A stretch of 64,000 nucleotides of DNA, taken from the NCBI GenBank assembly GCA_007449985.2, contig VIIQ02000001.1, positions 1,421,501 to 1,485,500 on the forward strand, read 5' to 3'. The position numbers and the translations under genes were made by a program. Below are positions 1 to 11,442 of the stretch, piece by piece. Source of the DNA: Desmodesmus armatus (Eukaryota > Chlorophyta > Chlorophyceae > Sphaeropleales > Scenedesmaceae). Under the pieces are notes generated by a model that was not told the DNA's origin, did no database searches, and was given only the letters and a program-made list of their open reading frames with translations. Position 1 is the stretch's first letter, and every line of letters starts with the position of its first letter.

Positions 1-3000
1 GGGCCAGCCGCACAGGAAATCCCTGTCGGGCAGCAACCGCAGCACACATGCAAGTGGCACACACATGAGCGAAATGACTGACAGAACAGGGAGCTGCTTT
101 CAACGCAAATCAAGACTGCACGCACAACATCAACACGCTGTTGAGATTCTCACCTGCTGTGGCATGCCCTCCACGTGCACAGCTAGGTACACATCCACAG
201 CTCGTACAATGGGCACAGCACTCCCTGAAGCCGCAGCTGCACCGCGGCCAGCGCCGCGCAGGCCGCGCTGGTTGCCGGCTGGCTCAGGAGCTGTTGCTGC
301 TGCAGGCTGGTGGGGCCTAAACAGCTGCATGCCTGCGCTGCTGGCTGAGGCAGAGCCCACAACCCGCAGCCTCTGTATGCTGACGCCGTCTGAGCCAGGC
401 TCCTGCGGCACACAGCAGAAAGAACTCCCTTTGACAACGGCACTTGCCGCAGCAAAGTGAGCCCCAACCCAGTTTCTGTAACTCAGCACAATGTGCTTCA
501 ACCAGCTGCAGGTGTGTGGGGGGAGGATGGAGGCGACGTTGAAAATGTGTGACACTCACAGCTGGTCAAGCGCATCAAGGCAGCTGCCAGAGGGTTCGAG
601 AGGACCCACTCACCATGTCTGCTTCTGCCTGCAGCTCCTGCAACACTGAGCCACCGCCGCCTGGCCCAGCTTCCAGCACCTGCAGCGTTACTGAGGGCTG
701 CAGTGAATCCCCCATTGGCACCACGTTGCCGTGGCTGTCTTGGAAGACCAAGCTCAAGGGCGGCAGGCCCTCACCCAGAAGTACTGCCTTGCTCAGCGCG
801 ATAGCGCGGCCCTCACCCTGCATGAACAGGTAGTGCAGCAGCAGCTGAGCATTCATGCCCGTCCCTGGCATACGCTGCAGCTGTTTGTATGGAGTTCGGA
901 ACCCGGCTGAAACGTGTTTGCTGTTGGGTTTGCTGACTACTTGTCTGAGGCTCACAATAGTGCAAGAGGAGAGTCCCTGGCATACGCTGCAGCTGTTTGT
1001 ATGGAGTTCGGAACCCCGTGAGTCATTAGCGCCGCTGATACTCAGGACTCTGTGCCGAACACCTGCAACGCAACACACTGCACTGCATTGCACTGTACTG
1101 TGCTTTCCTGCAATGCATTCACTGTACCTGGACGTCAAAGCCCACAGGTGGCCCAGCTGTGACCTCCAGGTCGATGCTAAAGCGCAGTGAGCGGCCACTT
1201 GGCAGCTGCGGCTTCAGACTGTACTGCAGGCAGTAGCAGCCAGCCCTGCAGGAAGGCGGCAATCCGTTGTTTGGTCAGCGTTGTGGCAGTTCATGTACAG
1301 GCTGCAATCCAAAGCGTGCATGCAGGAATATTGGCCCTACCCAGTGGGATGCGCAGTTGTGACTGCAATGGAGCATGTGCTACCTGGCCAAACCTCCGGC
1401 ACCTACCGTGTGAGTCCACCGCTGATGCGCTGGAATTGGAAGGAGTCGTGCAAGGGTGACTTGTTCTCCACAGTCAGGACCACCTCGCCCTCAGGAACAA
1501 AGTCATCCTGCAACACATGTTGAGGCACATGGTCAGTGTGATTCATGCTGCCTTGCCAAGCCACCCTCAGCCTCACACGGCAGGTCTGCCATTAGTGGTC
1601 AAGATGCATGGCATGCATAAGGCTCAAGCAGGAAAGCCGCCTGCCTCACCTCCTGGTCTGCAGGTGGTGGGGTGCTGGACTTCTGCCCGGCAGCTAGCTC
1701 CTCTCCAGGGACACTGTTCTCCTTGCCCCCAGCTGCTGCTGCTGCTGCTGCCGCGGCCCCCTTCTTGCGCTTTTTGCCCCGCTTGGCCCCCTTCTTCCCG
1801 ACTGCCTCCTCGGTCTCAGCAGCTCCTGCCTCTGCTGCACCTGCCTCAGCCGCAGCAGCGCCCTCGCAGGTGCCTTGCTGTGCAGCAGCTGCCGCTGTGC
1901 GCTTTCGCCTGCTGCCGGCAGGGCCGAGGTAGTACAGTGTTTGCACCTGCACATACAGGCCCCAGTGGGCATGAACAGCGGGCCTGGCATGAAGAGCCAA
2001 TGGGCAACAAGGCCCCAATAGTTGAGGCTGTACCAGAGCGGCCAGCACTTGGGTGGTCCATCGTGGAAGACATGACGCAACGTTTTGCCCGACAAAGCCT
2101 CAGGTAGGTATGATACTCGTAAAGCCTGGGTTGTTGCAAAGGCTGTACAAGAACCTGCGGCAGCCACTCACCACTTCCAGGTGATGCCGACGCCCTGCCA
2201 TGAGAGCCTTGACCACCTTGGCCTTGGACCCGTTCAGCACACTGATGGTGGTCTCAGGCAGCGTGCTACCCGCAGGCAGGCACATGACAGACGGCCCGCA
2301 CAGCTTCATGGGCTCAAACTGCAGCGAATGAGGCATCTGCGCACAGAGGGAGGCACACCACCGTGTCCGCAATCGTCCATGACATAAGTTTGAAGCTGCG
2401 CACACAACAGGCGCTGTGCAGAAGGCAACATCCCCATGCCCATTTACTGAAGCAGCGGCATGTGCATTGATCAGAGATACCAACAGCATACAAGCTGCCG
2501 TGGGTGCAGTTGGCATTCACATGGCTGCCAACATCATGCAAAGACACAGTCAAGCCCCAGCCTCCACAATCAGCTCACTGCATCACCTTGCTGAGCTCCT
2601 TGCTGGTGTGCTCTGCCAGCTCTGCCTGTGAGACCTTGCTGTCCAGCCTCCTCAGTGGCCATGTGTGCAGGTTGTCAGCGCCCAGCAGCTCGACAGGCAG
2701 GGCGCAGACTGTCACACGCCCACCGCTGTAGCAGCCCTCTGCCAGGACCACCTGAGGTATGCTGAAGTGCTCAACCTACACAAGTGCAGGACAACAATGA
2801 ATCATATGACTACTGCGCTGTGAGAGAGTGACAGCTGCACCAGGCTGCTCGTGGTGTGCAGGATGGCGCTGTCATGCTTGCATTGCTGCCGCACATGGTC
2901 TACTGGCTGCTGTGAAACTTGCCTTAGCGCTGAGTATGGGCACTGTTGCTTCCGACATGGTGGATGCGCTGCCAACTGGGCGGAAGCTCTTAGTGCAAAT

Positions 3001-6000
3001 TGCATTGTGAAGGCCTCGTCATAACAGAAATGCAAGCACTGTGCCAGTGCTGCAAGGCTCACCCTCCCCAGGATTGCTGGCTTGGTGTTGAGGCGTATGA
3101 TGTCTCCCTTGCTGATGGTCTGCAGCCAGTCAAAGATGCACTCAAACACGGTGACGTCCTGCCCCAGGTGTGCGCGCGCCTTGGCCTGACACAGCAAGGT
3201 GACAAGCAACACAGCATGGTGCTCAGCATGAAGGATGTAGCATCCGAAGGCCATGCAGGTTGCGCATGCATGCCCATCACTGTTGTGCCTGCAGGACAGT
3301 GTGGCAGTTAGCTCTTGTCACACCGCAGCTGCTGTGGCGGGCTATACTAGGAACTTGAGTGCAACAACAGAGTAAGCAGCTTGACAGCACACCTGCACAG
3401 CCTGGCTGCACATCGCCTCAAACTTGATGGTCCGGTCCAGCTCCTTGTGGCTCTTGGCCAGCCACTCCTTGAAGCGCTTCTCCAGCTGCCTGTCGGTTGG
3501 CGAACCAGACTCCAGCAGCAGCGACAGGTTGTCCCGGAAGGTGAGCTTGTTGCGTGTCACGCGGAAACCAGGCCCCAAGAACAGTGCACCCCTGCAATTG
3601 CGCAGAGCAACAGTATTAGCACAAGAAGCTTCATCTTGCACCACAAGCAGCACCGTAGCACAAATTCAAAACAGTTTAGCATCGGGCAGCAAGGAATGCA
3701 CTCATTACAGGGTGCAGGGTGGCAGCGTCAAGCGCGCACAGGAAGGTAAGTTGGCACGGCAGCCCAGCATACCTGACCCTGCTGAACACATCATCAGGCA
3801 GCAGGTCTTTGGCTGCAGCAGACCTCTTGAGGCGCACTGCCCTAATGAATGGCAGCGTGTCCACGCATGCGCCCGGGATGAGGCGGCCCTGCCAGAAGGT
3901 CTCAAAGGTGGGGCAAGCAGCCAGCAAGGCTGCCATGCCTGCATACACAGAACGCACAGCCCATTACATGATGGTTGTGTCTGGATCTGCTGCGCACACA
4001 AGCTGCGCATCGTCTGGCACAGCATCCTCGTTTGGACAAAGCAGTGACTGCAGCATGGCAGCGGCTGCTTCTGCAGGATTCTGCAGGCTAGATGCAACCG
4101 AATAAACAGTGCCCTGGTTGTGCTGACCCCTTACCTGCTGCCTCAAGCTCAGGGGGTTCCTGGTCCATGGCCTGCCCTTGCTTCCGCCCCACAGCCTGTG
4201 TCTGCCGCTGCGTCTGCCATGCAGCAACCTGAGTGGGTCCACCCAGCTGCGTGAGCGCCCTCAGCCCGCCTGCTGCTGCAGGGTTCTGTGTTGACCCCCC
4301 GTCCATTCCGCGGTTGGCCATCAGCAGCATGCGCCCCATTGTGTGTGGGTCGAGCGGCACGGTCTCCTGGTCGTTTTCATAGGGGAAGTACCAAAGCACG
4401 CCCTCTACACGGCCTGCACCGACACATCCACACACAATAGCTGTGGTCTGTGCTGGCCAAACCCAAGGTGTCATGGGATGCTCTTGCTCTTGCAACCCAG
4501 GCCTGCATCTGCCAGCTGCATGTCCATGCACACAACTGTGCATGCTGTAGGGTCTGGGGGACCAGTCGCCGGTGCGCCCCAAGCACACTGTGGTGATACA
4601 GCCTCACGGGATTACAAGCTGTTGCACAAGCCTCTGGCTTCCTTCTGGTTTAGGACTCTGTCCATCGCCCACAGAGCTCTGTGGGTGCCTTCTGCGCTGT
4701 ACTTGGCTGTCCTTTAGATATTGTGCTAAAGTGTTGTGAGGTACTGCATTCTGCTGTTTACTAGCTGTAGTGCGCCTCACCATGGTTGGGCACGTCCAGC
4801 GCAAAATCCAGCTGGGAGCGCTGCGCTGCCAGATACCTGCTTTCCAGGTCATCCTCCACCTGGACAAGCTGCCGCGCCCAACAGCAGGATCCACTGGCCA
4901 GCAGCCGCTCCACACGCACCTCTGGGATGCGCTCACCGTTGGGCAGCTGCTCTGAACGACAAGTGCTGCGAGTCAGACAGCAACACGTACGCAGGACAGC
5001 AGCGAGCGCATGGGCTTGTCGGCTGCACAGCTTTGGCGCCTCAGGCAAGCATGCATTGCAGCCCTATCAGAAGTCCAGGCACGCTCAGCACAAGATGCAT
5101 TACAAGAAGCAGCCGTGTTCGTGCGGACATGCCCTCACTCACGTGCCGTCGTTCCCCTTCTCTCCATGCAGGTAGTAGTGGTAGAGGTGTGCCAGGTCCC
5201 GCAGGATTGTGGCGCCCCTGTCCTCGTCGCTCAGCTGCTCCAGGACTTCGTCCTTGAGGTCGTACACCAGCACACGTGTGAAGCTGCTGATGCTGCTGCT
5301 GTCACTGCTGTTTGGGTCGTCAGCACTGCTGGTGATGACCACCTGCACAGCACAGCAGTGGCAGACACTCGAGGCTCGCACGGTGCAGGGCAGGGCTGCC
5401 GTGCACACTGCTGTCGCTGCATGCTTCTTTACACGCAGTCCTGGAGGGCCACCGACACCATTCGCGCACATGCTGGACAATCGTACAAGTGGTCTGAAAG
5501 GGGGGAAAAGTGCTGTTATGAAGGCACTCCCACCTCCTGCTCCACCAGCTCCTGTGGCTGCTGAAAGGCCTGCTCAAATGCGCCCAAGCTGGAGGCATCA
5601 CCTGTAGGCAAGTGGTGAACGACATCACACACACGCGCCACGTTGGTGGTTGCAGCTTCCATTCGCAGCAGACTGCTGCTGCCGCTCATATAGCCTGGTG
5701 CGTGCCGCCTTGCAAGGAGTGTACCTGAGGCACAACCTACCAGGTGAAAGCAGGTCATAGTGTACGCACGTGCACCTGCAGCACTCACCTGGTGGCCGGT
5801 GCAGCATGACCTCTTCATACACAGCCTGCCCTTCGCGGTAGCGGCGCTCCAACTCAGCAGCTGCATGCAGCAAGGCATGCAACGCAGTCAGGCAGCAGCT
5901 TCAGTTGGTGATTAGCCTCACCAGCCCTTCGAACAGCAGCCATGCACCAGACAGTTCTGCATGCAGGAAGCAAGATGGACGTGGGCGCAGATGGCCGCCA

Positions 6001-7406
6001 ATGCTGGGAAGATGCACAACACAGCAGTGCAAGCAGGGCTTGCATCCGTTGTCAACCCGCAGGCCTTGCATACCTTGGATGCACAGCTCGTGGACGTATG
6101 CACTGTCCTCTGTCTTGGTGACAACCTTCACAGTGCGCCCCAGGTAGAAGGCTGCGTTCTTTGATCCCACACCAAAGTAGCTGATGTCGCTGCTGAGGTA
6201 CCGGCTGCCCGCTGCACCAGCACGCAGGGCCCAACACAGAGGGTGTGGGGGTGGGGGTGGGTGATGCAGGAGCAACAGCAACAGGTGTGCTGTGATGAGG
6301 TTGTCTGTTGCTGCACAGTCGTCTGCTGCGCTGCCCTGCCTATGCTGAGCATTCTGGGCTTTGCGCCAGAAGGATGTGTACCTTGCTGCACTGCACGGCA
6401 TCTGCAGTGCTTTGTTGTCTGTCCAGGTGTTCCCATACATGTCCAAGGTATGTGCCGGTCCAAGTCGAAACTTACGTTTTGGTTCATCTTTGTTGAGTAA
6501 GCCCCTGTCCTCCATTGACAAGTTCATGACGGCCCAGTTGTTCAGCTCCTGAGTGGTCATGCCAGAGCCGTTATCGCTGACGCAGATCGCCCCGGCTGAC
6601 CCCTTGTCATCTGTGATGAGTGAGACTGTGATGCTGCGCGGGCGCTGCCTATTGCCCTTGGTGGCGCGCAGGGAGTTATCAATGAGCTCTGCCAGCGCAA
6701 AGGCCAGAGGGTGATAGCCCTGTGCTGCAAAGTACTCGTAGTCTCCCGCCATGGTGAGGGTCTTGGGGTGTGGGTTGAAGCTGATGCGCTCCTGCATGCA
6801 GTCAATGGCAACAAAAGCCTGAGACAGCTGCGTGCAACGTGCTGTGTGTCACCAGGACAGCATGCACATGATTGGTCATTGCAAAAAAGCATAGTTCTGC
6901 TGCTGCCTTGCGAGCCCGCGCATGCATGCTGCATCAGGCCCGCTCCTGCTGCAGGGTAGGCTGTGCACAATTGAGCGCAACAGTGGCTGCTGCCACCGAA
7001 GGTCACATCCATAGTGTGTGTGCTTCAACACTGCCACTACGGTTGGCTGACCAACTTTTGTTGATGGACCCACCTGGAAGACCGTGCCCTCCTGAGCCTG
7101 TGCTGATCGCATCAGCACCCTCTGCCCCGGCACAAGCTGCTGCACATGCTCATTGCAGGTTATGTCACGCTGGCCGTCTGAGATGACAATATCCTGTCAA
7201 ATACAGCCACAAATAAGGAGTGGGATCGATTGATGCGAGTATGCCTGTCAACAGGGTGCAGGCAATACGCGGTGTCAACTGCCTACCTGGCCGAATGCCT
7301 GCTGTGCAGCCTTCAGCAGTTGCTGCAGAGTGTCAAGCTGTCCTGGCAGCAAAGCCTCGTGTGTGGCACCATCTGGTGCTGTGTAGACAGCTGCTACTCC
7401 CGCCAT
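1..7406 (-). CDS. SMCHD1/GMI1-like GHKL ATPase (3' end beyond window)
   Basis: Likely chromatin or DNA-repair ATPase of the SMCHD1 (animal) / GMI1 (plant) family. Exons in coding order: 7406-7287, 7193-7074, 6818-6476, 6211-6074, 5860-5789, 5601-5534, 5342-5143, 4965-4781, 4413-4135, 3938-3773, 3591-3393, 3185-3063, 2751-2587, 2336-2172, 1946-1650, 1507-1407, 1245-1128, 874-614, 402-154, 22-1 (partial). All junctions keep one open frame of 1123 codons plus the partial exon. The Bergerat-type ATP site is visible in exons 3-4: ELIDNS (Mg/ATP-binding Asn box), DNGSGM and FGVGSK. Family blocks follow: ELERRYREGQ, LAHLYHYYLHG, GVLWYFPYEND, FETFWQGRLIP and LTFRDNL. Exon 15 has an Ala-rich segment with a basic cluster, KKGAKRGKKRKKG, that looks like a nuclear localisation signal. 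The start is the Met of MAGVAAVYTA in exon 1. The SMC-type hinge expected at the C-terminus would lie outside the window. Family call is firm; which subfamily is not. Confidence 0.85.
861..1016 (+). repeat. 44-bp perfect direct repeat duplicating a splice acceptor
   Basis: Positions 861-904 and 973-1016 are identical over 44 bases, offset 112 bp. On the minus strand each copy carries the same intron end plus the first 14 bases of the exon that I place at 874-614. Use of the distal copy as acceptor would add 112 bases and shift the frame, so I use the proximal one. It looks like a recent local duplication inside the SMCHD1-like gene. Confidence 0.8.
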
Positions 7407-7813
7407 CAACTCTCGCTGTCATGCAGCAGCAGCGGCACTCCTTTGGGCAAGGCCTAGAAGCACGGCAGCAGCAGATCGCCTTGTGCCTTCCTCTCAGGAT
7501 CAGTATAGCGGCTGCAAGCGGGAGTGTGATGTGAGGTGACCAATGATTAACGGTTTAGAGCGTTTGATCGGCGATCCTTATGTGCCTGTACTCATGCTGC
7601 TTTGTGTGCTATGCCTGGTGATGACGTTGCAGACGACCCCTTGCAGACACAGAGAACTTGATTATGTGATCATATTGATGATGGTGATTGGTGAGAAGGG
7701 AACATGATTGAGCAGTTTTCAAACATGGCAGTTGTGAGCTGCCTCATGTTGATCGTCCAGCCAGGTTGCTTTCGTGTCGTGGATGGTTCGTCGAGGTCAG
7801 TGTAACGACTTCA
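7407..7813. promoter_or_regulatory. Divergent intergenic region (SMCHD1-like / PEBP)
   Basis: About 400 bp separate the start codons of two divergent genes, so this interval must hold both promoters and 5' leaders. It is more AT-rich than its flanks (for example 7541-7700). I see no convincing TATA box or other named element. Confidence 0.4.
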
Positions 7814-9065
7814 ATGCTATGTCATGTGACGGGCACGTTGTTGCTCTGTATGCTGGTATCGACACACTCAGCACAAGACAGCTGCAACACAGCGCAGGAA
7901 ATGGAGTCCGTGCTTGGTAGCTCAGTTGGAAACGCCCCCATATCTGTGTCTTTTGGGGGTCATTCACCTGTTTCGGACGGTGCAGAACTCACCAAGGCAC
8001 AAGTGAGTGCAGTTGCTCACCGCCAGCCTGGCCTCTATGGCGCGCAACCAATTCAAAGCTGCCACTGGCAGTGGCAACATAGTAGCAGTGTGGAAGGTTT
8101 TGATCAAGCAAACAGCGTGCTGTTAAACGCCTGCAGGCCGCCCATGCGCCCACTGTGACTTTCAGCGGCAACCCTGGAAGGCTGCACACAATGGTGATGG
8201 TGGACCCAGATGCACCCAGCCCAGACAACCCCACCATGGCTCAGTGGCTGCACTGGATTGTCGCCAATATCCCTGGTGGGTGCGTCCAGAACATCTTGAG
8301 GTGGGAAATCATGTTTGCTGACTGGGTACTGCAGGCTGCATTCTGTTTGCTGAGACCTTTTTCGCGCTAGGTAACCCATGGTGAGCACCTTGATCGCAGC
8401 TGCCGCGCCATACTGCAGCCCTACCCGTGAAACTGAGTGCTCACAGTCTACCATACAGCAGTGCTGAACGGCTGAGAGCTGTTCAAGGGGCTCTCCAGGC
8501 TTGCTGGGTCTGCATGCTGGCTCTGCAGGTGAAGACGTGTCAGGCGGCGACACTATTGTGCCCTATGCAGGGCCCACCCCACCACGAGGCACTCACCGCT
8601 ACATATTCGTCCTGTACGAGCAGGTGGGTGGTGGCTGGGGCGGCCGCCTCTGCCTGCTCGAAGCATGAGTGCGGCGGTTCAATTTGTGTTCAATTTGCGT
8701 TCAAGGCCAATCTTCGTTGTGTGTGTGTGGGGGGGGGGGCATCATACTTCCATGCTGGTGCACCAGCGCACCCGCATATCTCTGGATGCTTGCAGACTGC
8801 ACCGTGTCGGCACCCAGAATGTTACTGCAGAGCCCATCCAGTACCTGTCCTGCCAGTGCTGCATGTGTTGCTTTCTCTGCTTCGGATGTGGTGTCAACAC
8901 TGCTCTTACCCTGTGGTGTCTGCGCTGCAGCCTGAGGGAGTCAAGGTGCCCACACAGCACATCGAGCAGCGTGGAAAGTTCAGTGCAGCCAAGTGGGCAG
9001 CTGCACACCACCTGGTTGCCCAGCCTGTGGCAGCAGTCCACTTCACAACTAAGGCAGGGCATTGA
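7814..9065 (+). CDS. PEBP (phosphatidylethanolamine-binding protein) family
   Basis: Four exons join in phase: 7814-8002, 8137-8275, 8529-8623, 8931-9065, giving 185 residues, normal for a PEBP. Signature blocks are present in order: [12 protein letters not shown] with [10 protein letters not shown] (the DPDxP motif lining the anion pocket), then [20 protein letters not shown] (the GxHRY motif), then the helix-rich tail ending FTTKAGH. PEBPs bind phosphorylated head groups and act as signalling modulators; FT/TFL1 are the plant members. This protein looks more like the general PEBP type than FT, since it has [10 protein letters not shown] between the two motifs. The first exon begins with a hydrophobic stretch ([15 protein letters not shown]) that could be a signal peptide. 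An in-frame upstream Met at 7766 is possible. Specific function is not shown. Confidence 0.9.
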
Positions 9066-10064
9066 GCAGCACACAGCAACAGAGCTGATGTTGGCCTCAA
9101 AGTCCTCCTGCAAGGGGTTGCAGGAGGAGGGGGGGGAGAGTGAAATGGAGAGGCGGGAGGGGTGGAGAGAAGAGGGAGTGGTGCAAGGAGGGGAAGAGGA
9201 GGGGTGGAGCGGGGTTGGAGGAGGGAAAGAACAGGGAGGGTGCTTGCGCAGTGCACTGCCACAAGTGTGGCCCTGTGCAGTTGCTGGACTGCTTGACACC
9301 CACATGCAGGTGTCTGTTTGGGTGAGGCTGGCGTTGGTGCAATGAACGAGTTGTACAGAAATAACACGCATCAGCCATGGCGCAGCCAGCCTGTCACATC
9401 GAGGATATCATGCACATGAGTTGAGAGGTACTACAGCACTGAGAAAGTCATGTTTTGTGTGAGCTGGACGGTTGGCCTGACAAGTTGTGATGCAAGTTGT
9501 GTTAACAATTGCGGCGAGTTGTGTGAAAGTATCAACGACTTCTGCGCATGGGTACGTCGTCCAGCTTGGGGATCGGCTTGGCTGCATATGCATGCAGTAT
9601 GTCAGCACACAGTTGGCTTGTGGTAGGTTGTCGACAGTGAGCTGCGTTCTTGCCTCTGTGCATTGATGGCTTTGGTAAATACTGCCGCGTTTTGCTGGGC
9701 CTGCGTGCGGTGTGCTTAGTGCACTGCATGGACCATGTGAGGGGGCTGTTGGCGGGGGGGGGGGGGGGGTGCTCCTGCCCGTCATGGTAGAGGGCCTCAG
9801 AAGTGCTGACACGATGGACAAGCAAAGTTGTGGAAAGGGTTTGTTACCACGAGGCGGCCGGGCTGTGTGGAAACACACAAGCACACTTCGTCTGATACAC
9901 ACACGTATAGCAATGCATGTTGGTGACAACACTAGAAACCAGCGCAAAAGTCCGCACACTGCTCAAGATTGCTGCCCGCAGCGGCGACTGCTATCCGACC
10001 ATCACACTTCAAACATGAGCAGCCAGCAATTGCACGCCAATCAATAAAGTTTACTTTGCTTCCA
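9066..10064. other. Convergent intergenic region with purine-rich and G-run tracts
   Basis: Lies between the 3' ends of the PEBP gene (+) and the cysteine-rich gene (-). It holds a GA-rich strand-asymmetric tract at about 9119-9240 and a pure G-run at about 9755-9768. No gene is supported; the open frames here are compositional. Confidence 0.5.
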
Positions 10065-10598
10065 TCAGGAGCTGCAGCCTCCCTTGCTCCAGGAGCCGTC
10101 GCTGCAGCACTGGTAGCCGTTGTACCAGCCGCTGCTGGGGTACCACTGACCCTCCCAGCTGCAGGCGCTGCCAGTGCTGCTGCCGCTGCTTGATCCACCG
10201 CGGCCGCCACACCCCCCTTGGGTCCAGGAGCCGCTGCAGCACTGGTATCCGCTGTTCCAGCTGCTGTTGCAGAACCACTGGCCCTCAAATCGGCAGCTGC
10301 CGTCAGTCCAGCTGCTGCCGCCGCCACAGCCGCCATGGTGCCAGGAGCCGTCACAGCACTGCAGTTGGCCGATGAACACAAAGTGTTCAAAGAACCTGCC
10401 GTTCAGTGAGCACTGCCTGAAGCCCAGAAGCTTGCGGCTTTGAGCCTGCACAGCAGCACCAGCACGCTGCTGGGGCAGTCCAACTGGGTTGCCAGCAGCT
10501 GCTGCTGTCAAAGACGCAGCAGCAGAGCCATGTGGCAGGGCCAGGGCCGCCAGGATGGCCACAAGCAGTACTGCGGCGCTGACAGCCTGTCTTGACAT
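10065..10598 (-). CDS. Secreted protein with three cysteine-rich repeats
   Basis: Single-exon frame of 177 residues. Residues 1-27 form a classic signal peptide (MSRQAVSAAVLLVAILAALA then LPHGSAAA). After a linker of about 35 residues come three tandem units of about 35-40 residues. Each carries C-x(3-5)-G-[QR]-[WF], then [YL]QCC, then GSW, then GGC: positions about 63-93, 101-131 and 141-175. The pattern (Trp/Gly-rich, adjacent CC) resembles small extracellular carbohydrate-binding or structural modules, but I recognise no named family. A probable extracellular or wall-associated role is inference. The units are diverged, so the duplication is old. Confidence 0.75.
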   Translation of the reverse strand: MSRQAVSAAVLLVAILAALALPHGSAAASLTAAAAGNPVGLPQQRAGAAVQAQSRKLLGFRQCSLNGRFFEHFVFIGQLQCCDGSWHHGGCGGGSSWTDGSCRFEGQWFCNSSWNSGYQCCSGSWTQGGCGGRGGSSSGSSTGSACSWEGQWYPSSGWYNGYQCCSDGSWSKGGCSS

Positions 10599-11442
10599 GG
10601 CTGGGTGGTGCTGATTTGTAGGGGATGCGCTCTGAGGGGCCCGGGTGTCGTCTGTGTCCGCACAGGTTGAAGGAAGGAAGGCAGCTGGAGATGTGAGTTA
10701 TCCCATCATAGCATTTGAAACTTTACCCCGCTCATTGTGCTGGTTATGTTATGGTTGTTTGTGCCTGCTTGTGGCAAGCTGATCTGACGCGGGCGGGCAT
10801 CTAGTGGTGTGTAAGTCGCCGATGTTGGTTGCAGAAATCCTTCAGGCGCATGCAGCACAGCGAAGCTGTGAAGCTCCTGGCCCAGTGGGCACCCACCTCT
10901 CTCAACGTGCTGTGCTTGTAAGCCTGCTTAGAAGCAGGTAAGAGTGGGCCTGCAGTATACTTTGGAGATCTGCAATAAATGAAGTGGGCTGTTGTTGTGG
11001 AGGCTTCAGCTTGAACTTAATGCTGAGTGTGCGGCTGTGCAATCCTCTGATCCATACGGCCTTATATACACCCCAAAGCCACGGTGAGCGAGGTGTGACC
11101 TTTTGGGCCCGCCGACGATTTTGGTCCAAAGGATGTATGACGCCCCGTCAGCTGCCAGCATGAGCCCTAGCTAGCACATGTACAGGCGGCCAACTATTGA
11201 CAAGTTTCGAGGCTTTTCCTCAGTTTATTTAGATAAGACACGCAGCAGAAAGCGAGTATCCGCTCCCCCAAACGAACTGGGTGCTGATGTTTTAAATAAC
11301 GTTGCCCCCATACTATACTATCCCCACGTTTGGCCAACATCTTTATTATAAGTAGACGGTTAAACATATTCAAAAGCTATTCTTGCTCTACCTGCAGCTG
11401 CAGTACAGTTTGACAGCGCAGATCTGCCAGGTTGTCAAGCCA
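10599..11442. other. Divergent intergenic region
   Basis: Separates the cysteine-rich gene (-) from the F-box-like gene (+), so it must hold both promoters. AT-rich near 11200-11380. No RNA gene or mobile element was recognised. Confidence 0.4.

Noticed and set aside
9932..10390. 152-codon Ala-rich frame on the minus strand
   Set aside because: Overlaps the cysteine-rich secreted gene in another frame; only the latter has a signal peptide and ordered repeats.
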